Numbered from the stretch's first letter, positions 51,975 to 62,289 are shown. The stretch: 64,000 nt of DNA from UBA7662 sp036787895 (GCA_036787895.1 DAIQOK010000014.1:1-64000); one strand, 5' to 3'. Translations and numbers: made by a program. The notes: generated from the letters alone by a model not told the origin.

Positions 51975-52471
51975 TGTATGCTTAGTCGGTTAATTCGTTG
52001 GTAAACGACTTTTCTGTTGCCCCACCGACAGAAACCTTAACAAGTCTCATTCACAATGGTTTGGCAGAATTGCCGTAAAAAACACGGGCAAATATAGAAA
52101 AAACTTGCCCTCGCAATGACCAAAAAGCCAATTAAACGTAATTTATATTGGGTTTAAGGAAAGCAGGAATGCCTGAACCGAATTGAATTGCATCAAAAAA
52201 GTACTTCTTTGCCCGAAGACATGGCCAGGCTATCCTTCAAAGTAGCGAAAAATCAACCGTTTTAATTTTCCACTTCACTTGTGGAAGACCATTGAAACAG
52301 GTGTTGTTGTCATATCATGTTTCAATTTTGAACCTTGATTTTATTAAAAAAGCATCCTTCCGGTAGATTGTCTGAAATAAATAGTAGCTTGAAAATCATG
52401 CAAGAATAGGAAACAATAAGGCAAATATTAGCCTGGTTAGCCGCCTATGTTTGAAACATAAAGACAACCCT
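51975..52471. other. Divergent intergenic region between the oxidase operon and the stress-protein operon
   Basis: About 500 bases without an open reading frame I would support. It contains a candidate promoter for the oxidase operon at 52089-52096 and AT-rich sequence toward the stress-protein gene, in which no -7/-33 pair could be fixed. Confidence 0.55.
52089..52096 (-). promoter_or_regulatory. Candidate -7 box (TATATTTG) of the cytochrome oxidase operon
   Basis: On the minus strand the octamer fits TAnnTTTG exactly. TTTG at 52121-52124 (spacing 24) or TTG at 52114-52116 (spacing 17) could be the -33 element. This would start the transcript about 110 bases before ctaC. Confidence 0.4.
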
Positions 52472-53299
52472 ATGAAAAATCTACTAGTACCCATCGATTT
52501 TACTCCGGTAACGGAAGGCGCCCTTCAGCAAGCATTAATTTTGGCCAGGACAACTACAGCGCAGATAATACTGCTGCACATAGTGAAAGACCCTGCTGAA
52601 GCCGATGCTGCGCAGAAAAAGCTGGAAATGCTGGCCGCCAAATATGTTCAGCCCGGCATTACGATTACCACAGAAGTCCAGCAAGGCAAAGTTGAAGACA
52701 TTGGTCGGCTAGCAGCTTCCTATGAAACCAATCTGGTTTTTATGGGCACCCACGGTCTTAAAGGATTGCAATACCTCTTGGGAAGTCGGGCATTGCAGGT
52801 GGTAAGTGCTTCCAAATCACCTTTCATCATTAATCAAAAAGGTCCCATTAACGACCATTTGAAAGAAATTGTGGTCCCTATTGACTTCATCGCCGAAGAA
52901 AAACAAATTCTCCATGCCGTCATCGACATTGCCCGGGTTTGTGGTTCCCGCATCCATCTTTTTTCGGCCAAACACAAAGATGAATTCCTGAACAAACGCA
53001 CCCAACTTAATCTGAACTATGCTAAAAATCTACTAAAAAACAACAATATGGAATTTGTGAATGTGGCAGAAACGGGCACCAAGGGCTACCTCAACGATTT
53101 ACTCGATTATGCCCATATGGTTAATGCCGACCTGATTGCCATAATCAATCACAAAGAAGATGGATTTAAAAATCTTTTTGGCAGCCATTTCGATCAAGGC
53201 CTGATCACCAACAGTTACCACATACCTGTTTTGATTATGAACTACAAACAGATAACCAAGGTGTTCGACCTCTTTAGTGGCATAGCTGCAATCGGATAA
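52472..53299 (+). CDS. Tandem universal stress protein (UspA family)
   Basis: Cytoplasmic protein with two Usp domains, at about residues 1-137 and 140-270. The first carries the nucleotide-binding loop GTHGLKGLQYLLGSRA near residue 93, one residue shorter than the usual G-x2-G-x9-G-S/T; the second has lost it (NHKEDGFKNLFGSHFD). I use the ATG at 52472 (MKNLLVPIDFTP); a TTG at 52451 would add seven residues. The stop is 2 bases before the hybrid regulator, so the two are one operon. The likely role is stress or energy-state sensing, possibly linked to the neighbouring regulator. Confidence 0.9.
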   Translation: MKNLLVPIDFTPVTEGALQQALILARTTTAQIILLHIVKDPAEADAAQKKLEMLAAKYVQPGITITTEVQQGKVEDIGRLAASYETNLVFMGTHGLKGLQYLLGSRALQVVSASKSPFIINQKGPINDHLKEIVVPIDFIAEEKQILHAVIDIARVCGSRIHLFSAKHKDEFLNKRTQLNLNYAKNLLKNNNMEFVNVAETGTKGYLNDLLDYAHMVNADLIAIINHKEDGFKNLFGSHFDQGLITNSYHIPVLIMNYKQITKVFDLFSGIAAIG

Positions 53300-53301
53300 C
53301 C

Positions 53302-54903
53302 ATGGCAATCGACCAACATCTTTCCGACTTTGGCCGTAAACTGGCCAGGGCAGCACTAAATCTCAACCGGGAATTCAGCCACCCCCTTTCTGCTTTGATT
53401 ACTCCGCTCGAAGAGTTAAGTGCCAACGAAAACAATCCGCATCGGCGCGAACAGCTGGAACTTGCGCTCAAAAATGCCTATCGATTCCATTCACTTTTCA
53501 AGCTACTCGAAGAAATTGCTGAAGTTGAGTCTGATAGTTCCGTTTTTGCCTTCCACCAATCCGATATCATTGGTTTTGGACGTAATCTGGTCAACTCCTT
53601 TGAAAATGTAGCTCGGAACAAACAAATAAACCTACAGTTTAGGTCGAGCTACCCGGAACTTGTTTGTTTGTACGATTACCGCAAACTCAGGCGTATTTTA
53701 TATAGCTTGTTGGCCAATGCCATCCGTTACAGCGACAAAAAAGACGCGGAGATAACAGTGAGCATGCAAATGTTGCAAGCAAGTAATAAGCTCATCCTAA
53801 CCATAGCCGATAACGGCATTGGCATACAAGCTGATAAATTACCCCATCTCACCAATCCATTTTACGAAGACCCTTTGCACCTCAAGTTGTACCAAAGCAC
53901 CAGTCTTGGACTATATCTTGTGAAGCGATTGCTCGATTTATTAGGTGGTGAGCTGGCTTTTTACAGTAAAACAGCTGCCGGCACCATAGTAGAAGTGCAA
54001 CTTCCCGTTTATCAAAAACGCGAAGAAATACCTTTCGAGCATTTCACTATTGAGGACGAACTGGTACCTGAGCTCTTGCAACTACACGAACACATACGCG
54101 AAGTGGATACCTATGAAATAGTAGATATTGACACCAGCAACCAGGCAGAAATTCCGCTATTGCTTCTGATAGTTGATTCAAGCCAGCGCAATGAAGAACT
54201 TCTGCAGCACTTAAAATCGCAATTCAGGGTACTATTGGCTACGCACCCCGGTAAAGCCATGCAAATGGCTATGGATCACATACCCGACTTGATTTTCATC
54301 AGTACCCCTTGGGAGGAAGCTACCCGAGCCATGGTAGGTTTCTTCAAAAAACGAGAAATATGTGCTCACATTCCGCTGTTTTGGCTGTCAGAACAAGCAA
54401 CGCCGGAAGAAAAAAAGGCAGCAAATTCATTGCTGATAGATGCTATTGCTCCGGCTGATGCAAGCACTGAGGACATCCTGGCAGAAATTCGAAAGATCAT
54501 CCACAACCGAAAATTGGCCTACGAATATTCCGCCAAACAGTCGATTCACAAATTTTCGAAACCCGAAAAGAAGCTGAATATGGCCGACAGCTTCCTGCAA
54601 AAATTACACAATATCATCGACCAGTATCTCGACGACGAGAATCCCGATACGGAAAGTCTGAGCGAGATGATGCATATGAGCCGCACCCAATTACACCGAA
54701 AAATTAAAGCACTTACCGGCCTGTCAACAACCAACTACATCCGGGAATACAAACTCAAACTGGCTTATGCCGACATTCAAAAAGGTATGGGAACCATGGC
54801 TGAATTGGCCGACAAATATGGTTTTGGCAGTTTGGCTTACTTTTCACGCTCCTTTAAAAAAATGTTTGGTGTTACCCCAACAGAAGTAAAAAGAGTGAAG
54901 TAG
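53302..54903 (+). CDS. Hybrid histidine kinase / receiver / AraC-type regulator without input domain
   Basis: One polypeptide with four parts. A histidine-phosphotransfer region (residues 10-80) has His27 in REFSHPLSALITPLEEL. An HATPase domain (about 110-240) has N box SLLANAIRYSD, G1 TIADNGIGI and G2 TSLGLYLV. A receiver-like domain (about 285-410) has no acceptor aspartate: the usual DLIxxD strand reads DLIFISTPWE. A C-terminal AraC helix-turn-helix pair (about 440-533) contains MSRTQLHRKIKALTG and LADKYGFGSLAYFSRSFKKMFG. No sensor or transmembrane segment is present, unlike typical hybrid regulators of Bacteroidota. It is probably regulated by the coupled Usp protein. Confidence 0.85.
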   Translation: MAIDQHLSDFGRKLARAALNLNREFSHPLSALITPLEELSANENNPHRREQLELALKNAYRFHSLFKLLEEIAEVESDSSVFAFHQSDIIGFGRNLVNSFENVARNKQINLQFRSSYPELVCLYDYRKLRRILYSLLANAIRYSDKKDAEITVSMQMLQASNKLILTIADNGIGIQADKLPHLTNPFYEDPLHLKLYQSTSLGLYLVKRLLDLLGGELAFYSKTAAGTIVEVQLPVYQKREEIPFEHFTIEDELVPELLQLHEHIREVDTYEIVDIDTSNQAEIPLLLLIVDSSQRNEELLQHLKSQFRVLLATHPGKAMQMAMDHIPDLIFISTPWEEATRAMVGFFKKREICAHIPLFWLSEQATPEEKKAANSLLIDAIAPADASTEDILAEIRKIIHNRKLAYEYSAKQSIHKFSKPEKKLNMADSFLQKLHNIIDQYLDDENPDTESLSEMMHMSRTQLHRKIKALTGLSTTNYIREYKLKLAYADIQKGMGTMAELADKYGFGSLAYFSRSFKKMFGVTPTEVKRVK

Positions 54904-55043
54904 GCTGTTAAAAGTTGACCGTGAATGAGAAAGCTAAGGCTGAAACATTAGGACAAAAACAAGCCTTAAAAAGACAACTACTGCCTTAATTAAAGTCCCA
55001 ACTTGCAGTAAGCAGTTAAAACCCAAATCTAAACCCACCTATC

Positions 55044-55742
55044 ATGGCAACCTTGAACAATACCAATTTAAGAGGCATTCGAATCAGTCCAGAAAACAAG
55101 GCCGATACCATTCATTACTACCAATGCGTCATCGACCAGCCCGCTGGTTGGTCAGTTGGTGAAAATCTATTTTACATCAATGAATCAGCGCAAACAGCTA
55201 CCGAAATCCATATCATTTACCTGGGTGCACTTCAGGATATCAACCCAGATGAAGAAGTTGTCACCTATATGCTACCCGTTGTCACCAGTCAAAAGCTACA
55301 ACAACCTGATGGAAACAATCTAAAAATCATTGTCACGGATAGTAACGGCAATACTGCCACTGGCAATCCGAATCGTGGCAAGCCTCCTGTAGTGGCACCA
55401 ATCGATCGCAGCGCCACTTTGACACCAACGGTGCTCGTATTCCAAAGTGAGAGTAATACGGCAAATTATTTCATCGGGGTGCTTGCCAATACCTTTGTAA
55501 ACAAAGACGGCGTTTATTTAGATAGTGGCTTTGGCCCCTATTTCCCACTTCAACCGGACACCGAAAATCCTGTCCAACTCTGTGGTTCACTGCCATTAAT
55601 CCCACAAAACGACCCGGGTGCAGTTGCCGCAATGGGCTCTATTTCTTCCAGTCTAAATCAGTATTCATCAGTGGTATTGCAGGAATATACGGTATCATCC
55701 GATCCTGTTTCTTTTGATTACGAGACAATTGTACCTATCTAA
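55044..55742 (+). CDS. Hypothetical protein, unrecognised
   Basis: A 232-residue protein that I cannot place. It has no signal peptide or transmembrane helix. It is strand-rich, with many Asn, Thr, Gln and Pro residues and only one cysteine (VQLCGSLPLI). A central GKPPVVAPIDRSATL linker divides two halves of similar size. The first half contains TEIHIIYLGALQDINPDEEVVTYMLP. The composition resembles structural or adhesin-like proteins. It stands alone, 140 bases after the regulator and 123 before the first adenylate cyclase. Confidence 0.6.
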   Translation: MATLNNTNLRGIRISPENKADTIHYYQCVIDQPAGWSVGENLFYINESAQTATEIHIIYLGALQDINPDEEVVTYMLPVVTSQKLQQPDGNNLKIIVTDSNGNTATGNPNRGKPPVVAPIDRSATLTPTVLVFQSESNTANYFIGVLANTFVNKDGVYLDSGFGPYFPLQPDTENPVQLCGSLPLIPQNDPGAVAAMGSISSSLNQYSSVVLQEYTVSSDPVSFDYETIVPI

Positions 55743-55865
55743 AAGTTAAAACACTTTGTTCAGCTTAACGCAGATACTCCATTAGTATCTGAATTCCGCC
55801 CGATGTTTATGACTGTATACCCCCCTTTTCATCTGGCTCAAAGTAAGCAAAATGGCAAAAAAGCT

Positions 55866-57728
55866 ATGGCAACCATTCGGCAAATCGTTCTGATTTTTGG
55901 TCTTTGGTCTGTTTGCTTGAGCCAGTCATTTGCCGGAATTGCCCAGTCAGATACGGCCGAAATAAAACGTTTGTTGGCACAAGCCACGGCTTTGCAGCGG
56001 ATAGATCTCGATTCTTGTGAAACCCTATCCAAAAAGGCTTTATTTCTTGCTCAAAAGCTAAAGTATAGCAGTGGTATTCGCGGTGCTTACGTCAGGCTGG
56101 GTTCTGTGTTGATGACCAGGGGTGAAAATGAGTCGGCCCGGGCTTACATAGCAACGGCTTTACAAATCGACATTAAAACCGCCAATTACAAAGGTGCTGC
56201 GGGAAACTGCGTACTACTCGCTTACATTTTTGATGCCTTAGGTGCATCTGACTCCGCTTTTATGGTTTTGTATGAGGGCCTAAGGTACAGCGACCGGACC
56301 AACGACCCGGAGATAAAGGCTTTGGTTTACAATACCCTTGGTGATATTCAGGAAGGCTATGCCCAATACGAAGCCTCGTTAAAAAGTTTGCAAAAGGCAC
56401 TGGAATATGCCTCTAAAACGCCCAATTCGGCCTATTTATCGGGTATTTACATCAGCCTGGGCAATGGAAATTACCATTTGGGAAATTATCGGGAGGCCTT
56501 AAAATACTATACTTTGGCCGACTCGCTTTGTCGTGCTCAAAACGACCAAATGTCGGTTGCGCAAAACCTGAATAACCTCGCTTTGGTTTATGCTGCTCTG
56601 TATCAATCGCCCAGGGCCATCGCCTATTATGCCGAGGCCTTGCAACTGTATAGAACTTTGGATATGCCCACGGAAGTAGCGAATGTATACGCTAATCTGG
56701 GGGAATTATATCTCGACATTAACCAAATCCAACTGGCCCGGCTGCATTTTGATACGGCGCTCGCACAAAACCGACAACTGGGGCTTGCTCAAGAAGTGCT
56801 AGCCAATCTGCATCAACTGGCCGGAACGCATGCCCGTTTGAAGGCTTTTGAGCCTGCCTACCAATACCGAACTCAGGCTGCCGAATTGGCCGATTCCCTG
56901 CTCACCGCTGAAAAAATCAGCAGCATCAGCGAAGTGCAAACCAAATACGAAAGCGAAAAAAAAGAGCAGCAGATTGCAGCTCTGGAAGCTGATAAACTTG
57001 TCAAACAACGGCAACGTAATCTTACACTCCTCGGCCTAGTTGTATTATTAGTCATAGCCGTTGTGCTCTATGTTCAGCGTCGCCGTATTCGGGAAGAACG
57101 TAATCGCGCCAATGCCTTATTGTTGAATATACTCCCGACAGAGGTTGCTAATGAGCTAAAAGCGACAGGGGCATCGGAAGCGCGTTTGTACAACAATGTA
57201 ACCGTATTATTTACCGACTTTGTCAATTTCACCGGCATCAGCGAAAAACTCTCCCCTACCGATTTGGTAGCCGAAATCCACAAAAACTTTACGGCCTTTG
57301 ATGCCATCATCGAAAAATACGGACTGGAAAAAATTAAGACCATAGGTGATGCCTATCTAGCAGTATGCGGTTTGCCACACGAAACAGTCAATCATGCCGA
57401 AAAAGTGGTGTTGGCCGCACTTGAAATCTGTGCTTTTATTCAGCAGAGTAACAGTCCATTTCAGGTAAGAATTGGCATTAATTCCGGTCCGGTGGTCGCA
57501 GGGATAGTCGGTGTAAAAAAGTACGCCTACGACATCTGGGGCGATACCGTAAATACCGCAGCGCGTATGGAACAACATTCAGAAGCCGGGAAAATTAACA
57601 TCAGCGGCTCAACCTATGAATTGGTAAAAGCCAACTGCCTTTGTACCCCCAGAGGAAAAATCAAAGCAAAAAATAAGGGAGAGATAGAGATGTATTTCGT
57701 AGAACAGGATAATAGCAAGCTGATATGA
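55866..57728 (+). CDS. TPR / transmembrane / class III adenylate cyclase, paralogue 1
   Basis: Membrane-anchored cyclase. From the ATG at 55866 there is a signal peptide (IVLIFGLWSVCLSQSFAG), about eight TPR-like repeats to residue 360, a coiled-coil segment, one transmembrane helix (LTLLGLVVLLVIAVVLYVQ) and a cytoplasmic cyclase domain. The catalytic set is complete: two metal Asp (LFTDFVNFTG, TIGDAYLAV), the adenine-selecting Lys and Asp (KIKTIGDAY and YDIWGD), and transition-state Asn/Arg (NTAARM). The TPR region should be periplasmic, so it probably senses a peptide or protein there. Its stop overlaps the next cyclase gene by 4 bases. Confidence 0.88.
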   Translation: MATIRQIVLIFGLWSVCLSQSFAGIAQSDTAEIKRLLAQATALQRIDLDSCETLSKKALFLAQKLKYSSGIRGAYVRLGSVLMTRGENESARAYIATALQIDIKTANYKGAAGNCVLLAYIFDALGASDSAFMVLYEGLRYSDRTNDPEIKALVYNTLGDIQEGYAQYEASLKSLQKALEYASKTPNSAYLSGIYISLGNGNYHLGNYREALKYYTLADSLCRAQNDQMSVAQNLNNLALVYAALYQSPRAIAYYAEALQLYRTLDMPTEVANVYANLGELYLDINQIQLARLHFDTALAQNRQLGLAQEVLANLHQLAGTHARLKAFEPAYQYRTQAAELADSLLTAEKISSISEVQTKYESEKKEQQIAALEADKLVKQRQRNLTLLGLVVLLVIAVVLYVQRRRIREERNRANALLLNILPTEVANELKATGASEARLYNNVTVLFTDFVNFTGISEKLSPTDLVAEIHKNFTAFDAIIEKYGLEKIKTIGDAYLAVCGLPHETVNHAEKVVLAALEICAFIQQSNSPFQVRIGINSGPVVAGIVGVKKYAYDIWGDTVNTAARMEQHSEAGKINISGSTYELVKANCLCTPRGKIKAKNKGEIEMYFVEQDNSKLI

Positions 57729-59554
57729 CGCGCTTAGGCACTTTGCTTTACTTCGCCTGGCTAATAGGTTGGAGTGTGACATGTAAGGCTGCAGCACAAG
57801 ACCCGGCGCTTTCTTGGCCCGATTCCCTGCAACAGCTATTATCGGGCAAGCCGCAAGATACCAGCCACATCAATGTACTCAATTCCAGAAGCCGGAATTA
57901 TATCAATACAAATCAATATGACCTTGCGCTTATAGACGCAGAAGTCGCCAAAAAACTGGCCGTTACGCTGGACTACCCCAAAGGAATTGTTGTCGCTTTA
58001 AACAATCTCGGGCTCATTTATGCCGATCAGGGAAATTACCCCGAAGCCATAAAAAACTACCTGTCGGTGCTAAAATTCAGCAATAACAGGGCGTTAACCC
58101 AACAAATGGCCAATACGAACAACAATATCGGCTTGGTTTATTTGTCGTTGAAGGATTACAACAATGCCTTAAAATACCTGATTGCCGGATTAGAGCTGGA
58201 AAAAAAGTTGAGTAACCAGGAAGGCATGGCCGGCTCTTACGGGAATATAGGCCTTGTTTATGCACAACAAGGTGATTACAAAACTGCTTTACAGTATTAC
58301 GAAGCTGCCGTTACAATTAATGTCGCGCTTAATGACCAGGATTGGCTGGCGAATAATTATGGGAATATGGGCATACTCTATTTTAATCAGGGCAATTTTG
58401 AAGCTGCTTTGGAAAAATTACAGGCTGCCAAAAAAATTAAAGCTTTGTCTGGTGACAAAATAAGTATGGCAGGCGTAAACCTTAATATGGGCAGGGTGTA
58501 TATCGCGCTCGATCAAGCCGATAAAGGCAAAAAATTGATAATCCAAGCACTGGAATTGGGCAAAACCGCAGGTGCTAAATACGTTGTTGAACAATGCTAT
58601 CTGGCATTGGCCATCGCCGACAGCGCTTTGGGAAATTTTCGGCAAGCATTTGAAAACCATAAAATGTACCTGATTTATCACGATAGCCTATTTAATGAAG
58701 CCAATACCAAAAAACAAACGCAAACCGAAATGCAGTTTGCCTTTGACAAAAAACTGGCATTAAGTCGGGCAGAACAGGAAAAAAAAGACGCCATCGTTCT
58801 ACAAAAAATGCAAAAACAGCAGCTCTTGAGAAACGGGCTTTTGGGTGGGTTTTCGGTGGTATTTTTGTTCGCATTGGTGTTTTTCAAACAACGTAACAGC
58901 ATCAGTAAAGCCAAAAATATCAGTGATCAGGAAAAACAAAAAAGCGATGAACTGCTCCTGAATATATTACCGTCAGAAATAGCCGCGGAGCTCAAACAAA
59001 CCGGCGCTTCAGAAGCCCGACTTTACAACAATGTCACCGTACTCTTCACCGACTTTGTCAATTTTACCGGCATCAGTGAGCAGCTCTCACCTACTGAATT
59101 GGTGGCCGAAATCCACAAAAACTTCACAGCCTTCGATGCCATTATCGAAAAACATGGACTCGAAAAAATTAAGACCATTGGTGATGCTTATCTCGCAGTA
59201 TGCGGTTTGCCACACAAAACAGTCAATCATGCCGAAAAAGTGGTATTGGCCGCACTCGAAATCTGTGAGTTTATTCAGCTTAGCAGCAGTCCGTTTCAAG
59301 TGAGGATGGGCATCAACTCCGGGCCGGTAGTTGCAGGCATAGTCGGGGTAAAAAAATACGCCTACGACATTTGGGGTGACACTGTGAACACGGCTGCACG
59401 TATGGAGCAAAACTCCGAAGCAGGGAAAATTAATATCAGCGGCACAACCTATGAGCTCGTCAAAAACGATTTCAGCTGCATTTATCGGGGTAAATTAAAT
59501 GCCAAAAACAAAGGCAAAATTGAAATGTACTTTGTTTCTACCGATGATCGGTAG
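57725..59554 (+). CDS. TPR / transmembrane / class III adenylate cyclase, paralogue 2
   Basis: Same layout as the upstream gene: signal peptide (LLYFAWLIGWSVTCKAAA), TPR repeats over about residues 40-330 with regular NNLGLIYADQGNYPEAIKNY-type units, a charged coiled coil, a helix (NGLLGGFSVVFLFALVFF) and a cyclase domain from about 430. All catalytic residues seen in paralogue 1 are present. In the catalytic part, long stretches are nearly identical to paralogue 1 even at third codon positions, while the TPR part differs strongly. This suggests recent duplication or gene conversion restricted to the output domain. It overlaps paralogue 1 by 4 bases. Confidence 0.88.
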   Translation: MTRLGTLLYFAWLIGWSVTCKAAAQDPALSWPDSLQQLLSGKPQDTSHINVLNSRSRNYINTNQYDLALIDAEVAKKLAVTLDYPKGIVVALNNLGLIYADQGNYPEAIKNYLSVLKFSNNRALTQQMANTNNNIGLVYLSLKDYNNALKYLIAGLELEKKLSNQEGMAGSYGNIGLVYAQQGDYKTALQYYEAAVTINVALNDQDWLANNYGNMGILYFNQGNFEAALEKLQAAKKIKALSGDKISMAGVNLNMGRVYIALDQADKGKKLIIQALELGKTAGAKYVVEQCYLALAIADSALGNFRQAFENHKMYLIYHDSLFNEANTKKQTQTEMQFAFDKKLALSRAEQEKKDAIVLQKMQKQQLLRNGLLGGFSVVFLFALVFFKQRNSISKAKNISDQEKQKSDELLLNILPSEIAAELKQTGASEARLYNNVTVLFTDFVNFTGISEQLSPTELVAEIHKNFTAFDAIIEKHGLEKIKTIGDAYLAVCGLPHKTVNHAEKVVLAALEICEFIQLSSSPFQVRMGINSGPVVAGIVGVKKYAYDIWGDTVNTAARMEQNSEAGKINISGTTYELVKNDFSCIYRGKLNAKNKGKIEMYFVSTDDR

Positions 59555-59661
59555 CCAACGAACATATCAACTATTCTAATGAAACAATAAGACAAATTGT
59601 TGCAATACTGCATCAGCCAGGTCATCAATTTCATCAGGAAATTGCTTAAAATACTTTCGCT

Positions 59662-62289
59662 GTGAAACATGCGCTTCTACTTCTAAACTTGCTTGCGGTA
59701 TTTTTTACCTGCCAAGCACAAATACAGCGGCCAGAAAAAGAGTTTAACGAACTCCTTAGACTCCAACAGAAAGCAAAACTCGGCACTGAAGTTTGGCACG
59801 AGCTCACCAATCAACTCATCTACCATTATATCAGTTCTGATATAGATCAAGCCGAAAAATCGCTTGCATCAATCAATTCGTCGGCCCTCCTAAGCTCAGA
59901 GGCTTTGAAGCTCGAAACCGAATACTTACAATGTGAGTTGTTACGCAAAAAGGGGCGTAAAGAAGATGCTCTCCAAAGATTACAAGTTCTGGTGAGCAAG
60001 CATGAACAACGCAACGACTGTTATGCTTTGGGGGTATGTTACAAACTCATAGCCGGACTTAAACACAATAGTAATCATGATGTTAATCTAATTCCAATTC
60101 TCTTATCAGCTGATAGCTGTTTCTCGAAAGTCGGCGCAAGCATGCGTCAGGTCGAAGTACTCACCATGATTGCCTTGGAATATCGCAATCAAAGAAATTG
60201 GCCACTTGCCATCCAATATGCCGAGAGGGCGGCAACAATTCAGCAATCCTTACCGATCAGCACCAAGTATGCAAATATTTTAGAAATATGCGGCTCAATA
60301 CATCAGCTAAATTCCGACTATATAAAGTCGAAATACTATTTTGAAAAGGCGGTCGAGGTATTTACAAAACTCAATCAACCGCTTCAACAAGCCAGGCTAC
60401 TGGGAAATATAGGTCAACTCGAAAACATAAGAGGAGATGTTGGAGCTGCGATTAATTACTTGAATGAAGCGAATGAAATCTATGACGCAAATAATTTTCA
60501 CACTAAAAATCAAGTGTTTATACTGAATTCCATTGGTTCTGTTCATCTTAAACTTAAAGACTATCCAGGGGCATATCGTCATATTCAAAAGTCCCTGACA
60601 CTTGCAAAAAAATTAGAAGATGCCGAACAAATAACAAACGCGTCGGTGGTCTTGAGTCAGTACTTCAAGGAGATCAAAAAATACGACAGCGCACTCTATT
60701 ACAATATGGAATGCCGAAAGTATTACGAATCCACAAACAACCTGAATGGCATAGACCGCACCATAAGTATGGCCGGCAACATTTATAAGGAGTCCGGAAA
60801 TCTAACGGCATCGAAAGAGAATTACCGCATGGTGTATGAAAATGCTTTGCGCAGAAAAAACGCGCTGCTCATACTTAATGCAATCAGAGCCCTGGCTGAA
60901 ATAGCTTTTCTCGAACAAGATTTCAATCAGGTACTCAGTTGGTATGAAGAGTCATTGAATTTCAAGGAAAGTGAATTTCAATTAGCCTCATTGGTTCCAC
61001 TCGTCATTACCACGGCGAAAGCACATATGCAGCTTGCCGCCAATAGTAGTTCAAATCCTGACAGTGCACGGGGTAAGGCCTATGAAATTGCCGTTAAACT
61101 TATTGATGATGTAATGGCGAAGGCATCGAATAATTCGTTGATGCTTTATACTGACTTAAATAAAACCTTAAGTGAAATACATGAAGCCTATGGAAACTAC
61201 GAGGCAGCTTACACATCCTACAAAGCCTATTTACGCCTAAACGAAGCGTTGCTTGGCGAGGAAAAACGCAATGATTTGGCGAGAAACCAATTGTATTATG
61301 AGTTTGAGAAAAAAGAAGCTGCTTTACGTTTTGAGAATGAATTAGCTGTTTCTAAGCTTAGGTCGCAAGAATTACTCAACGAACGTCAAAAACAGGAAAT
61401 AGCCATCAGCAAAAAGGAAGAGGAAATTCAAAAACTCGCCTATTTAAAGGAACAAGCAGAACGACAAAAAAAGGATAAAGAAATCAGTCTTATTCGCAAA
61501 GAAAAAGAATTTAACCAATCTCAGCTACTGGCCATGACCAGTGAAAAAAACCTGCAGGAACTTTTGCTGATAGGTCAAAAAAAACAACAAAAATGGTTTT
61601 TAGCAGGATTGATTCTTAGTTTTTTATTGGCAGTTTCTGTTTTATTCGGACTTTTCAGAACCAAATCCGAAAAGAAAAAAACCGAATCTCTTTTACTAAA
61701 TATCCTTCCAATAGAAGTGGCCAACGAGCTCAAAACCACCGGTAAATCAGGTGCACGTTTATACAATAATGTCACCGTACTGTTCACCGATTTTGTGAAT
61801 TTCACCGGTATCAGTGAGCAACTCTCTCCAACCGAACTCGTGGACGAAATACACAAAAACTTCACCGCTTTCGATGCCATCATCGAAAAACACGGACTCG
61901 AAAAAATCAAAACCATAGGCGATGCCTATCTGGCAGTTTGTGGATTGCCGCACGAAACCGAAAAACATGCCGAAAAGGTGATATCCGCAGCCTTAGAGAT
62001 TTGTGATTTCATCCGAAAAAGTCAGAGTCCATTTCAGGTAAGGGTTGGCATCAACTCAGGTCCTGTAGTGGCGGGAATAGTTGGCGTAAAAAAGTACGCC
62101 TACGACATTTGGGGAGATACTGTGAATACCGCAGCTCGACTGGAACAGCATTCAGAGGCAGGCAAAATAAATATCAGTGGGTCGACCTATGAATTGGTTA
62201 AGGAAAAGTATGGTTGCATGCCAAGAGGTAAAATCAAAGCCAAAAACAAGGGGGAGATTGAGATGTATTTTGTGAATCAAGCCGTGTGA
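59662..62289 (+). CDS. TPR / transmembrane / class III adenylate cyclase, paralogue 3 (long)
   Basis: Largest of the three (875 residues), starting at GTG (59662). Signal peptide ALLLLNLLAVFFTCQA, then about 500 residues of TPR-like helices, a long basic coiled coil at about 555-635 (EKKEEEIQKLAYLKEQAERQ-type), a transmembrane helix (WFLAGLILSFLLAVSVLFGLF) and a cyclase domain. The catalytic residues match paralogues 1 and 2, including the adenine-selecting Lys and Asp. A gap of 107 bases separates it from paralogue 2, so it may have its own promoter. It is the most divergent catalytic domain of the three. Confidence 0.88.
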   Translation: MKHALLLLNLLAVFFTCQAQIQRPEKEFNELLRLQQKAKLGTEVWHELTNQLIYHYISSDIDQAEKSLASINSSALLSSEALKLETEYLQCELLRKKGRKEDALQRLQVLVSKHEQRNDCYALGVCYKLIAGLKHNSNHDVNLIPILLSADSCFSKVGASMRQVEVLTMIALEYRNQRNWPLAIQYAERAATIQQSLPISTKYANILEICGSIHQLNSDYIKSKYYFEKAVEVFTKLNQPLQQARLLGNIGQLENIRGDVGAAINYLNEANEIYDANNFHTKNQVFILNSIGSVHLKLKDYPGAYRHIQKSLTLAKKLEDAEQITNASVVLSQYFKEIKKYDSALYYNMECRKYYESTNNLNGIDRTISMAGNIYKESGNLTASKENYRMVYENALRRKNALLILNAIRALAEIAFLEQDFNQVLSWYEESLNFKESEFQLASLVPLVITTAKAHMQLAANSSSNPDSARGKAYEIAVKLIDDVMAKASNNSLMLYTDLNKTLSEIHEAYGNYEAAYTSYKAYLRLNEALLGEEKRNDLARNQLYYEFEKKEAALRFENELAVSKLRSQELLNERQKQEIAISKKEEEIQKLAYLKEQAERQKKDKEISLIRKEKEFNQSQLLAMTSEKNLQELLLIGQKKQQKWFLAGLILSFLLAVSVLFGLFRTKSEKKKTESLLLNILPIEVANELKTTGKSGARLYNNVTVLFTDFVNFTGISEQLSPTELVDEIHKNFTAFDAIIEKHGLEKIKTIGDAYLAVCGLPHETEKHAEKVISAALEICDFIRKSQSPFQVRVGINSGPVVAGIVGVKKYAYDIWGDTVNTAARLEQHSEAGKINISGSTYELVKEKYGCMPRGKIKAKNKGEIEMYFVNQAV

